Assembly (NCBI GenBank): GCA_036417435.1
Contig: CM070905.1
Span: forward strand, 66,295,092-66,359,091
Direction of reading: 5' to 3'
Length of the DNA stretch: 64,000 bases
Source: Inia geoffrensis
Taxonomy: Eukaryota; Chordata; Mammalia; Artiodactyla; Iniidae
This document shows positions 23,065 to 34,461 of this stretch, piece by piece. The notes under the pieces were generated by a model. The model had not been told where the DNA came from. It did not search any database and saw only the letters and a program-made list of their open reading frames with translations. The position numbers were made by a program, and so were the translations under genes. Each line of letters opens with the position of its first letter. Position 1 is the stretch's first letter.

Positions 23065-23735
23065 CTTTAGAGGTAGATGATCCTCATGCCATTAAATGAA
23101 ATTTTTTGTAACTCTCTTTTCTGTTCTCTGCCAAGACTTACTGTATCCCTCAGGGACCTGTTTACATCTCTACTAAGTGCTGCCAAACACAGAGTTTGTA
23201 ACTACAGAGGGCTGGGCTCCACTGCAGGTGATCCACTGCAGGTGATTCGAGGACTTTAGAGTCTTTTGCAATCAGCCTAATCTTCTCACTGATGCCCTGA
23301 TATTCTTCAACTCAAACAGAAAATATTTTCCTAGCCTTTTCCCTCCTTAAAGTAAATTGGCTTTTTATGTTAAACACAATCAAAGCAGTTCATACTAGAA
23401 TTTCATAGGGAAATCCAAACAAACTTGAGCCTTGTGCCCATAATTCAGACAACACCATCAGAGCACTGCACAGCTGCTACGGGACTGGCTGGAAGTTCCT
23501 TTATTTGGCCTCCAGGAGGCCCTCTCTGATTCCAAAGGGCATTACAGCTCTCCTGTGGAAGTTAGCTTGCGGGTTACAAGTGCTTGCCTGGAACCCTGCA
23601 AGTGTTTTACTTCAATCCAAACAAGTGCCTGGCAACCAGGACAGACCATGAGTGGGGCTGGTGCAGGGATGGGGGACAGATTTTACAAATTAGTGCTCTC
23701 TAACTGTGTCCTGGTACTGCAACTATCTTGCAGGT
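23065..23735. other. Non-coding between LTR pieces
   Basis: No recognised repeat. A short direct repeat 'ccactgcaggtgat' occurs twice in tandem at 23,219-23,245. Confidence 0.35.
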
Positions 23736-23739
23736 CATA

Positions 23740-23975
23740 AAGATGGGGCCCTAATCTGATTGGACTGTGGCTTTCTAACAAGAGGAGAAGAGATCTTTCT
23801 CATTCCACCATGTGAGGACAGTAGTCATCTGCAAGTCTCCTTCTGACCTCTTTTAACCTTAATTACTTCCTAAAGACCCTGTCTCCAGAGATAGTCACAA
23901 TGGGACTTAGGACTTCAGCATATGAATTGGGGGCAGGGACCCTGAGGGTGGGTGGGGGGCAGTCAAATCAATCCA
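23740..23975. mobile_element. MaLR LTR pieces in mixed orientation
   Basis: 23,780-23,850 reads in the plus sense ('ccaccatgtgaggacagtag'). 23,855-23,960 reads antisense ('aagaccctgtctccagagat', 'ggacttcagcatatgaattg'). This suggests a rearranged LTR related to 22,165-22,440. The end is very G-rich. Confidence 0.6.
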
Positions 23976-24134
23976 TAGCAGGAGGCTCCAAGATAGAGCT
24001 CATTCTCTAAACCCATCATGTCCTTACCTTTGGAGAGTTTGAATTCAAGACATGGTAAGTCAGCTGGGTAGGGGGTGAGTTGCTGCCAGGTTCCCATTGC
24101 TTTGAGAGCTACTGCATTACACTAAAGGAGGAAC

Positions 24135-24395
24135 AATGTAAGGCGGTTCAGCGCAGTGGTTAAGAGACCTGGAATCAGAGTGACTTGTTTTGCAAACTAG
24201 TCCTGTCACTAACCAGCTAGTTAACTCGGGGCAATTTATTTAACTTGTCTTACCTGTTTTGACATCTGTAAAATGGGGATAATAATATTTGCCTCATGAA
24301 GTTTTTGTGTGGATGAAACAAACAGTGCACATGAAGCTTTAGCATAACTGGTGTGTAGAATGTGCTCAACAAGTGGGGAAGCCTTTGTTATTTTT
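24135..24395 (+). mobile_element. MIR SINE, nearly full length
   Basis: MIR text in order: 'gcgcagtggttaagagacct', 'cctgtcactaaccagctag', 'gacatctgtaaaatggggat', 'aataatatttgcctcatgaa' and 'gtgctcaacaagtggg'. Confidence 0.92.
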
Positions 24396-24549
24396 AGTAG
24401 TATTATTTCTCGTACGGCCTATCGATGAAATCTCATTAACTGAGCAAATCTACCCAGTGCAGCCAGAAAAAGACTAAATTACACATTACCTGCAAAATTG
24501 TCAGGGAGTTTAGAGATTACCTATGGGCTTCATATACCCATCCTCTCTT

Positions 24550-24865
24550 CTGTTTTTCTGGTTAACTCTTCCTCTTCCCTATGAGTTAGCTAATACATCA
24601 CCCCTAGCAAACTTACCTCAGCCTCCACTCTCACACTTTCTGCTCCGCATTTATACATCATTAAAGCTGAACTCTGCTCTTGCCCTGTAGCACATTTTCT
24701 TTTACCTCATAGTCTTGAAATTATATCTGTTTCTAGGTTTACGTCACCTACTAGACTATAAGCTCCTTGAGGATCAAAGCCTTGTTTTTATATCTCTGAA
24801 TGTCCAGTGCCTAATTAAGTGTTTAATATTGATGATAAGTATTGTTTGAACTGAATTAAACTGAA
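24550..24865 (+). mobile_element. L2 3' end
   Basis: 'tactagactataagctcctt', 'gaggatcaaagccttgtttt', 'aatgtccagtgcctaattaa' and 'gaactgaattaaa' form the classical L2 3' terminus. Confidence 0.85.
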
Positions 24866-25137
24866 TTAAAATGTATGAAACTCAAGCTACATCTGACATT
24901 CACTACTGTGTTACCGGTGGATATTGGGCTGTCTTGATGCAAACTGTAATACTCTATTCTTATCCATAGGTGGCAGCAAGCCCCTAAAATAAGGAAGTAG
25001 ATGGTCTGTGCACAGATAGAATTGATCAGAGAAGTTAAAACGACTTATTCTAATGTTTATTTTGGCCTTTACATGAATGACAACTGTGTAAGTTCTCATT
25101 TTACAGAAATAATAAGGTGAATAGAATACAATCTATT

Positions 25138-25225
25138 AAACTAGGAGCTCCTTGAAGAATTTTTTCTGTCTTAATTACTCAATATCTCCAGTGTCACCTA
25201 CAAAGCCTTGTCTAACTCTTTCCAG
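25138..25225 (+). mobile_element. Second L2 3' fragment
   Basis: 'taggagctccttgaagaatt' and 'actcaatatctccagtgtca' echo the L2 3' end just upstream. Short and degraded. Confidence 0.5.
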
Positions 25226-25439
25226 CTTATTCTTTGTAGAGGTTGTCGTGCTGTTTGGTGGTCGCTGAGCAAAACTGTGAAGTTGTTTCCATTTGGTTTT
25301 GGCAACATCTTTTTTCCTTGACACAAGTTTTTATCACTTTTTCCATATCAGTCTTCCTGAAATACTCACTAATTAATTTCTAATAAAATATTAGTTACAT
25401 CTTCTGTCTGTATGGCCATGGACAGAAGTTAGGAGTATT

Positions 25440-25768
25440 CTTTTTTTTTTTTTAAACTTATTTATTTGATTTATTTTTGGCTGTGTCGGGTCTTCGTTGC
25501 TGTTCACGGGCTTTCCCTGGTTGTGGCGAGCGGGGGCTACTCTTCATTGCAGTACGCAGGCTTCTCATTGCAGTGGCCTCTCTTGTTGTGGAGCACAGGC
25601 TCTAGGCGTGCGAGCTCAGTAGTTGTTGTGCATGGGTTCTAGATCGCAGGCTCAGTAGTTGTGGCTTAGTGCTTTGCCGCATGTGGGATCTTCCCGGACC
25701 AGGAGTTGAACCCCTGTTCCCTGCATTGGCAGACGGATTCTTAACCACTGTGCCATGAGGGAAGTCCC
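25440..25768 (-). mobile_element. CHR-type SINE, long form, antisense
   Basis: T-tail at 25,440-25,453, then antisense body ('gctgtgtcgggtcttcgttg') to the reversed head 'gtgccatgagggaagtccc'. Imperfect duplication 'aggagtattctt' / 'aagtagtattctt' on the two sides. Confidence 0.93.
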
Positions 25769-25804
25769 AAGTAGTATTCTTAATATTAGGCTCACAAAAA
25801 GAAA

Positions 25805-25905
25805 AAAAAGATAGGTAGACAGATGATAGACAGATATTTGATATAGATATAGCTGTTATGTATATAGGTATAGATACAGGTATAGGTACAGGTGTAGGTA
25901 TATTT
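25805..25905. repeat. Degenerate (GATA/GGTATA)n repeat
   Basis: Loosely repeating units such as 'gataggtagacagatgatag' and 'ggtatagatacaggtatagg'. Confidence 0.75.
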
Positions 25906-25980
25906 TGGGTGCAGTTAAGAAAGAAGGAGCTTGTGGTATCAGCAGCCCATTTCCCTGATTTTACACTTCTTTCACTGAAG

Positions 25981-26304
25981 TCAATGCACTTGTGTGGTCC
26001 AGGCTTTCTTTTTGAACTTGACTGGTGAAAAAGCAGTTATTGATCCCTTCTTGACCATTTTTATAACTACTTCAGTGCAACCTGCTTTAGTATATAGTTC
26101 AAGTGGAAGGTCCAAATTTTGAGTTAGGTCTTTATGCGTAATCCAAATAAATGTCATGTTCAGTGCAACTGTGCCACTCAGTCCCTGAGGATCAGTTTTC
26201 TTTTCATGCTCCCAAAGTCTGTTCCACCATAAAAGCAGGAAGCTACTCTTCATCAAGGCATACTCCACAGAGTTGTTACACCAAAAGTCAGGAGCTGTTT
26301 CCAT
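25981..26304 (-). pseudogene. Unidentified 107-codon frame, probable processed pseudogene piece
   Basis: An open minus-strand frame (ATG at 26,304, stop at 25,981) with protein-like composition: 'METAPDFWCNNSVEYALMKS', 'LSGTVALNMTFIWITHKDL' and a basic end 'FSPVKFKKKAWTTQVH'. The amino-acid mix is unlike the AT-rich shadow frames elsewhere, and no familiar repeat family covers it. A CHR SINE is inserted just upstream (26,331), which would disrupt any host exon or transcript. I do not recognise the family. It could also be a chance frame. Confidence 0.35.
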
Positions 26305-26330
26305 TTAATTCAGTAACAATATTACTGGCG

Positions 26331-26669
26331 GACTTCCCTGGTGGCGCAGTGATTAAGAATCAGCCTGCCAATGCAGGGGACACGGGTTTGAGTCCTGGTC
26401 TGGGAAGATCCCACGTGCTGCGGAGCAACTAAGCCCATGAGCCACAACTACTGAGCCTGCGCTCTAGAGCCCGCGAGCCACAACTACTGAAGCCTGTGCG
26501 CGTAGAGCCCGTGCTCTGCAACAAGAGAAGCCACCGCAATGAGAAGCCCGCGCACTGCAACGAAGAGTAGACCCTGCTCACCACAGCTAGAGAAAACCTG
26601 CGCGCAGCAACGAAGACCCAACACAGACAAAAATAAATAAATAAATTTAAAAAAAAAACTTAAAAAAAA
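26331..26669 (+). mobile_element. CHR-type SINE, long form
   Basis: Head 'gacttccctggtggcgcagt', long body with repeated 'ccacaactactga', and an AAATAAATAAAT tail. Imperfect duplication 'aacaatattactggc' / 'caacattattggc' at about 26,316-26,330 and 26,670-26,682. Confidence 0.95.
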
Positions 26670-26689
26670 GCAACATTATTGGCAAAACT

Positions 26690-28449
26690 GCTTGTTAGTA
26701 ATTTATGGAATAAAATTTTTGTATATCTAGGTCTCAAGTGGCCCTATTGTTACTACTGATTTATTTCAATTATAGATGCAGTCTGTAATGAAACTTGATG
26801 CTTATCCTTTTTTCCTAATCCCCCCAAAAAATTACAGACATAAAAATCTTCCCATAATAAATAATCCACACAAGCTAGAGAGTGAAGCAGCCAGGTAGAA
26901 GAAAGAATAGTTTACTAAAGATGAAGATTAAGGATAATGACGACGTTTAAGGAAACCAGTAATACATGGTGATGAACATTGTTTTCTTCTAAAGGAAGAG
27001 AGAGGGACAAAGCATTTTATGCTATTAAAATTTCATATCTAGTATTTGTTTGGTTCAAATAGAAACTGTTTATATCTGCTATAGTGTCTATGCTAATAGT
27101 GGGCACATACTGGATGTTTATATTGGTCAAATTATCCATTTTAATCATTTATTCAGTCAATATTCACTTACTGAGATTATGGGATCCTAGGATTCTACTC
27201 CCCCTCCATCATCAGCATACTAAAGGACTTTGGGAAATTTGATTATCTATTAAAAATTATTTCCTAAATTTCTTCCAACTCCTTTCACACTAGAAGCAGT
27301 AATGAGGCATTGTAATTACAGAGTCCAACATTATAAGCAACAGCAGTAACAACAAAATAATTCCACCGAGGTCTTTCCCCTTTCTTAACACTGTTCGGAA
27401 GAACGAACTATTAACATTATTTGATTAAATCAACATTAGACTCTTGGTTCTGATACATGACTTGACACTGCCAATTATTTTACTAAGAAATACCTAATGC
27501 AATAATATCCTCTCTCACTGGTTTGCATATAAAATTTGAACAGCAGTAATTTAATTTCATCATTTAATGAAATTATGTATTAGTATTGCTTATATCATAA
27601 AATGAAAATGAATTATTTCTGAAGAAGAAGCATACAATGAAGTTTGAGAAAATTTCAATTAAGTGGAACAGTAAGAAGAAAATAGGTTTATGTTTGTGTA
27701 TTTGTATGTGTGCAGGTGTCAATTCACACCTGTAAATATATTTTTTTTAAAGATGGAACATATTTACTTATAGACCTTGTATCTGCTCCTTATATAATCT
27801 ACTATGACTTATTTTATGCCATATGGCTTATTTCATCATACTTTTAATTCTGACGTGCTCTAAAACACCTTTGATTTTTATATTACTTATATATCATCAG
27901 TCCCTCATTCATTTAAAAATATTTCATTTAGCCAATAGCCCCCATAGAGAGGCTAAGTTTTCAATAAATAATTTTAATCTCTGTCTATTCTTTAGATAGA
28001 AATAATAAATGTAATTAGTTCATCTATCCCCAGTCTTTTAAATTTTGCTTTATTTTTAGTCAATATCTATTTATTTTGAGAACAATGAATGAAAGCATTT
28101 TTAAGTAACAAATGATATTAAGGTTTAAGTTTACCTAGAACAGTATGATTCATTTTCCCCTTCCTTTATTGGCCTATTTTGTTTTGATAATAATGGAATA
28201 CATACTTTTAATAAATATTTTGCAAAGTCCAATATAATATTAAAAGCTAGAAAATATGGCTTATAATCCCAACGGCCAGAGGCAACCACTATTAACATAT
28301 TCTGTTTTTATTCACTTACTTTTTCATATCCCCCTTTTTACATTATACTTGATCCCTCAGCATATAATGATTTCCTGTAATGTTCTTTTGTTTCAACGTG
28401 GTAGGATAGAGTAGGCAACCTTCTTACATATTGGCTGGCTTTTCCCAGA
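26690..28449. other. AT-rich non-coding, nothing recognised
   Basis: No gene or confident repeat. Parts of 28,220-28,400 resemble an old LINE antisense tail ('cagaggcaaccactattaac') but too weakly to call. Confidence 0.35.
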
Positions 28450-28456
28450 GAAAGCA

Positions 28457-28655
28457 TCCCAAGAGAACCAGGTAGAACTCGAATGGACTTTTCTGACCTA
28501 GTTCAGAAGTCACATAGCCTTACTTTTACCGTATTCTATTGGTGGAATCAACCAAAAACCTACCCAGATTCAAGAGAGGGGGCACTAACCCCCTGCACTA
28601 TCATGGGAAGAGAGTCGAAGAATTTTGGTTTATGTTTTAAAATCACCACAATACA
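28457..28655 (+). repeat. Old interspersed repeat, family uncertain
   Basis: The run 'gacctagttcagaagtcaca', 'accgtattctattggtggaa' and 'gggaagagagtcgaagaatt' is familiar as a mammalian interspersed repeat, but I cannot name the family with confidence. Confidence 0.45.
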
Positions 28656-28869
28656 AAGACATAAATATAAATCAAAGTCATAATTGGCATTACTTCAATA
28701 AAAGAAACAATCAAAATTTCTACAATGGACAAGTCTAAGTTGTTTCTCATCCCATTCCACTAAAAGAGCTCGTATGTTCTTTCTCACATTCAGTATGTGA
28801 AGATCTTTATAAATTTCCCCAATAAAAGTTATGGTCACAGTAGGAATGCTTAAAAGGAAGCAGATTTTA

Positions 28870-30150
28870 GAAACACCTTACGGTGAAAATTTGGAATATC
28901 TACATTAACAGGAATTTGGAAGAAGTTGATTCCAACGCTCATGGATGACTTTGAGGGGTTCAAGATTTCAGTGGAGGAAAGTGACTGCAAATGTGGTAGA
29001 AATAGCAATAGAGACTTAGAATTCCTATGTATCATGAATGTTCTTAATGGCATTTAGAATGGTGAATCCTTTCTAGAAGGTTTTCAACTTACTTTGCCCA
29101 GATCCGTCAGAGGAATCTCAATCTACAGCAGCTATAACCTTACAAAATGTATTTCTTAAATAGTAGGACTTAAAAGTACAAATGACTCCTTGATCCATGA
29201 ACTGCAGAGATCCATGAACTGCACGTCTTAGCAGGCGTGAAAACAACATTCATCTCATTGTACATCTCCGTCAGAGCTCTTGGGTCATCGGGTTTATTGT
29301 CAATGAGCAGTAATATTTTGAAAGGAATCTTTTTTTTCCTGAGCAATAGTTCTCAACAGTAGGCTTAAAATATTCAGTAAGCCATGTTGTAATTAGATGT
29401 CCTGTCACCTGTTGTTGTTCCATTTAGAGAGCACAGACAGAGTATATTCAGCATAATTCTTAAGAGCCCAAGGATTTTCTGAATGGTAAATGAGCACTGG
29501 CTTCAACTCAAAGTCACCAGCTGTATTAGTCCCTGATAAGAGAGTTAGCCTGTCCTTTGAAGCTTTGAAGCCATGCATTGACTTCTCCTCTCTAACTATG
29601 AAAGTCCTAGATGGTATCTTCTTCCAGCAGAAGGCTGTTTTGTCTACATTGAAAATCTGTTGATGAGTGTAGCCCCCCTCATTAATTATCTTAGCTGGGT
29701 CTTCTGGATAACTTGCTTTAGAGATGGCTTCTTTTCTTAAACTTCATGAACCAACCTCTATGAGCTTCAAACTTTTCTTCTGTGGCTTCCTCACCTCTCT
29801 CAGTCTTCATAAAATTGGGGAGTTAGGGCCTTACTCTGGTTTAGGCTTTTGCTTAATGGAATGTTGTGGCTGGTTTAATCTTCTATTCAGACCACTGAAA
29901 CTTTCTCCATATCAGCAACAAGGCTATCTCACTTGCTTATTGTGTGCTCACTGAAGTAGTACTTTTAATTTCCTTTAAAAACTTTTCCTTGCACTCACAA
30001 CTTGGCTAACTGTTTGGCACAAGAGGCCTCACTTTTGGCTTTTGACATGCCTTCCTCACTAAGCTTAATCATTTCTAGCTTTTGACTGAAAGTGAGAGAC
30101 ATGTGACTATTCCTTGCACTTGAACACTTAGAGGCCACTGTTGGGTTAAT
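28870..30150 (-). pseudogene. Tigger1 (pogo-like) transposase remnant
   Basis: Pogo/Tc1-mariner superfamily transposase, related to the jerky/CENP-B group. The N-terminal helix-turn-helix region is legible at about 30,130-30,020 and then loses frame. The catalytic-domain text 'FNVD' (first Asp) is at about 29,660 and '[14 protein letters not shown]' just after. Stops and frameshifts are frequent and the C-terminal part is inverted, so no protein can be made. Confidence 0.85.
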
Positions 30151-30347
30151 AATTGGCCTAATTTCAATATTGTTGTGTCTCTGGGAATAGGGAGGCCAGA
30201 GGAAAGGGAGAGAGATGGTGGAACAGCTGATCAGTGAGCCATCAGAACATATACAGCATTTACCTATAAAGTTTGCCATCTTATATAGGCACTGTTCATG
30301 GGGCCCTAAAACAATTACAATAATAACATCAAATATCACTGATCACA

Positions 30348-30716
30348 GGGACTTCCCTGGTGGCGCAGTGGTTGAGAACCCACCTGCCAACACAGGGGAC
30401 ACGGGTTCAAGCCCTAGTCCGGGAAGATGCCACATGCCACGGAGCAACTTAAGCCCATGCGCCGCAACTACTGAGCCTGCGCTCTACTGAGCCCGTGAGC
30501 CACAACTACTGAGCCCACGTGCCACAACTACTGAAACCCGCGCACCTAGAGCCCATGCTCCGCAACAAGAGAAGACGCCACAATGAGAAGCCTGTGCACC
30601 ACAACGAAGGGTAGTTCCCGCTCACCACAACTAGAGAAAGCCTGCGCGCAACAATGAAGACCCAACGCAGCCAAAAAATAAAAAATAATAAAATAAATAA
30701 ATTTATAAAAAAAACA
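30348..30716 (+). mobile_element. CHR-type SINE, long form, inside Tigger1
   Basis: Full head, long body and AATAAAATAAATAAAT tail. The 10 bp duplication 'ctgatcacag' occurs at 30,338-30,347 and again immediately after the tail (about 30,718-30,727), so the pre-insertion Tigger1 sequence is unambiguous. Confidence 0.97.
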
Positions 30717-31459
30717 ACTGATCACAGATCACCATAACAAATATAGCAATAATGAAAGAGTTTGAAATATTGTGAGAATTACCAAAATGTGACACAGAGA
30801 CACGAATTTAGCAGATTCTGTTAGAAAAATAGTTGCCGGGTACAGAGTTGCCACAAGCCTTCAATTTGTAAAATATGCAATAAAATGAGGTATGCCTGTA
30901 TACATAGGTATATATATATCTATATATATGTGTTATATACATTTGCAGTATATATATGAAAATATTATAAATAAAAATGTGTCTGTATTTTGAAATGTTG
31001 GTATTAGCTTGGTAAAATGTCTGTAAGGATACTTATCAAATTGTTATACTTGGAACCTTAAGGGGTTTGGATTGGAGTAGGGAAGGGCACTTCAATTTTT
31101 TTTTATAGACCTCGAACTGTTAAAATACATGTATATTTCCCCTTTAGTAGTAAACAAATTCATGTCATAATTTTTTTTGAGAGAAAGAATTGGGACAAAG
31201 GAAAACTGAAAGTAAGAAATGTAAAATGAAGCCAGGAGTCTAAACTGGGAGACGTGCAAGACATTCAAACCAGAGAAAAAAGTGCTGTGGGAACCTAAGG
31301 GAAGGATGTTGGAGCTGCTTGTGAGGCTGGGAAAGGTTACTCTGCACTCCAAGAAGGGGTTCTCTGGACAGAGCATGGTGACGAAGCCCACACACAGGGG
31401 AGACTACTCGTGCAAAGATATGAAGGAGGAAAATAGGCTGGAATGGACCTATTGTGAAA

Positions 31460-31522
31460 CGTCTCACAACAGCCAAGCGTTGTGAGACGCTTGGTGGAAT
31501 AATATTTTGAAATATTATTCCA
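31460..31522. repeat. Adjacent perfect inverted repeats
   Basis: First: 11 bp arms 'cgtctcacaac' / 'gttgtgagacg' with an 8-base loop (31,460-31,489). An overlapping 7 bp pair 'ccaagcg' / 'cgcttgg' lies at 31,473-31,494. Second: 12 bp arms 'tggaataatatt' / 'aatattattcca' around TTGA (31,495-31,522). Confidence 0.9.
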
Positions 31523-32880
31523 TCTTCTTTCTCTTTCTTCCAATATTTTGTCTTTTATCTGCTTAGATTTTTAGTACACAGCCTGCTCTATGTTCATTGC
31601 CTCCAGGAGAATTCTGAGACAGAAAGCTGGAATATATTGAGAAACTTCCAGCTTTTGCTTTAATTGCACAAGTTCACAGGAGAATTTAGTGGATAAATAT
31701 CACTTGTGGATACCGTGATACCCTTGAACTTCTGTATTCCATGCAAAAAATACTCCACGTGAGCAGGGAGTAGAAAAAGGAGGGTGATGCTTTGTGCACA
31801 GAGAAAATGAGTTAGAGAATGGAGGGCCATGCTCTCTGTTGTTGTCCCAAAGGCGAGGCTGGAACAGAGAAGCAAATATTTCTTGACTCATTTTTGTATT
31901 AACAATTTTCTTTCTCTTGCCAAATCACAAAGTTATTGCAATTAAAGAGACATCCTGTTTTTCAGGAGATGGCTGTCTTGTTTGATGTGATTATTATAGA
32001 CTTTCTATTTCGCTCTCAAAAAATGCCATGGTTTGGGTTATAAATTATAGAGTCACTCTAATTATCATCAACGCATATCGAGTGTATGCTCTTCTTTGTG
32101 TTCTTCCACTCTTCCTTCTCCACCTTTCTCATTTTCAAAAGAATTTGAAGCATCATTGTAAATAAATATGATAAGACAAATGAAAAGATAAATATATTGA
32201 GTTCAAAAGACCATAAAGATAGAAAATAAAACAAAACCAAGAATAATGTGAACACACACAGTGACTAATATAAGGTTTCATGTATCTAAGCTATGAACAT
32301 GTATTTACCTTTAAAATTAGCAACGGGATTCATAGTAACAGTGAGATGAAAACATCAATAGCTCAGTGCAAAACACCAACAGGAAACATTTGAGGGCCCA
32401 AAGCAAGCTAATCTGAATGAAAAATTTTTGAGTCAGAGTTTATCAGTTTTCTCACTGATGCCTGCTGTAAACCATGCATGAAACTGAAGTGTTGGGGTGA
32501 ACAAGACCAGGTTCTAGACCTCATGAAAATTACATTCCATTAGAGGAAACATAATTAACGAGTATAATCAATAATTTCATTCTATTTAACTATAAAGGAA
32601 GTAAAACTGCTGCTAGTTTTAGATAGAGGTATCAGAAGGCAAATTTTTTTGGATCCAAGAATAAAATATGAGGAAGATAATGTGGCCTCAATATCCTTTA
32701 AACAAAGTAACACTCTCTCTGAGAACTAAAGACTCAATCAATGATTAAGCAATCTGTAATTTAAAACCATATTCATTAGACTTACATGTTTATAATGAAC
32801 ACCTAAAAACGTTTTTCTGATTCTCCAGTTTGATTTTACATTTTATTCATTTTTGCTTTTTTATTCATTTTTCCTTTAAG

Positions 32881-32911
32881 AAAATATAGCTTTTCTAGAA
32901 AGCTATATTTT
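32881..32911. repeat. Perfect 13 bp inverted repeat
   Basis: Arms 'aaaatatagcttt' and 'aaagctatatttt' separated by TCTAG. Weaker pairing extends outward on both sides. Confidence 0.9.
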
Positions 32912-33188
32912 AAGGTTGAAGTAACAGATATTTAAACTAGAAAACTTGAATGTATGAAGAAAAAATTTATTGTACATCCTTCCAGATTTTTTTCTGTGTG
33001 ACTAATTACTTACATTTAGCTCAGCGAAGCTACTATTCCTGTGCTTTGTAGCAACTTTTTTATTTTTGATATGTTATTATTTTAGTTTTAATAGAAGAAA
33101 CTGTATATCATCATTTTAATGGTTATATACTCCTGTATCATTGTGTGAGTCGTATGGATGTCATGTTTGATTTAAAAATCCTCTATCA

Positions 33189-33391
33189 GGGCTTCCCTGG
33201 TGGCGCAATGGTTGAGAGTCCGCCTGCCGATGCAGGGGACACGGGTTCGTGCCCCGGTCTGGGAAGATCCCACATGCCACAGAGTGGCTGGGCCCGTGAG
33301 CCATGGCCACTGAGCCTGCACGTCCGGAGCAACGGGAGAGGCCACAACAGTGAGAGGCCCGTGTACAGAAAAAATAAATAAATAAATAAAT
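33189..33391 (+). mobile_element. CHR-type SINE, short form
   Basis: Short-form body with a small internal deletion around the 'cgtccggagc' region and an (AAAT)n tail. Perfect 15 bp duplication 'aaaaatcctctatca' at 33,174-33,188 and 33,392-33,406. Confidence 0.97.
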
Positions 33392-33409
33392 AAAAATCCT
33401 CTATCATTA

Positions 33410-34412
33410 TTTCGGTTAAGAACTACTTCAAGTTTTTATAATTTAATGGCTGTGCTTAGTCCTTAGCGTGAAGAAATTTAAAAGGATTATACTGTACTGT
33501 GTTTGAAATGACATAAGATGTTACTACAAGCAGAAAACCCTACTAAGTCATTGGCCAGTATATTTGGAAATGAAATTTCTAACTATTTGCAAATAAGGAT
33601 ATGAAGCATTAAAATTATTTTGGGCTAAAATTTTTTACTCAGATTTTAATCTAGACATGTTCAAGAATAATGCACACTAATTAATCTAATAGTAAAAATA
33701 GTTATTATACATTGCTTACTAAATATGCACACAAAATTCCAACATGTTTGACATTTTGGTGTTTGTTGATAGTGTAAACAACAACTTATTTAGTCTTGTT
33801 TATTCTAGAAGTTATAAAAAGCATGATTATTCAAATTCTAAGATACACTTTATGTTGAATCATACATTTGTTATATGTATTAAATGCATTTTCTGTCATT
33901 TTATCTCTTTATCTTTTTAAATTATAGTAGCCAATGGTTATACAGTATGTCACAAGGTGAGCAGAGAATGGCACCTAAATATTTTTCTGTAGCTGGAAAA
34001 ACTTCCTTTGGGGAAAATTTTACAGACAGATCCTGCCTCCTTAGATAGAGACAGTGATTTGTCTTTCAGGCAAATGCTCTTTTATTCTGCAGTAGATTCC
34101 TTTGGTAGGGCCTTTAATTAGGACTTATTACTTCCTCATTGTTCCTAGTGAATCATAATGCAGTGAAATAGCCCAAAGCAGATATTTCAGACCAAGAAAC
34201 ACATGTTAAATCAGTGCAATGACAGGCCGTATCCTGAAAACAATCATTTTTCTCCTGGGAGATAATCTTAGCTGTGTATTTTGCTCACAGCCTATCAGGG
34301 GTCATTTTCCCTCCAGCCCAGCAGACTAGAGGAAAGATTGTAACCAGGAAAGGACTGAACTTTGAATAGAACAGCACACAATGTGGGCTGGACTGTTTGT
34401 ACTGCATTAGTG

Positions 34413-34461
<49 letters not shown>

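Larger units (their letters stand above)
28870..30898 (-). mobile_element. Tigger1 DNA transposon, 3' part inverted/truncated
   Basis: The 5' terminus is at 30,898: the plus strand shows 'aataaaatgaggtatgcctg', the complement of the Tigger1 terminal inverted repeat. Descending the minus strand comes the 5' untranslated part, then the transposase start ('ASKCSSARNSHMSLTFSQKL', 'EMIKLSEEGMSKAK') near 30,130-30,020, and degraded transposase to about 29,030. At about 29,024 the orientation flips. 28,880-29,023 reads transposase in the plus sense ('WKKLIPTLMDDFEGF'). The second terminal repeat was not found. It contains a CHR SINE at 30,348. Confidence 0.9.
30900..33173. other. AT-rich non-coding with perfect inverted repeats
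   Basis: No gene or confident repeat. It contains inverted repeats at 31,460-31,489, 31,495-31,522 and 32,881-32,911. Confidence 0.45.
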
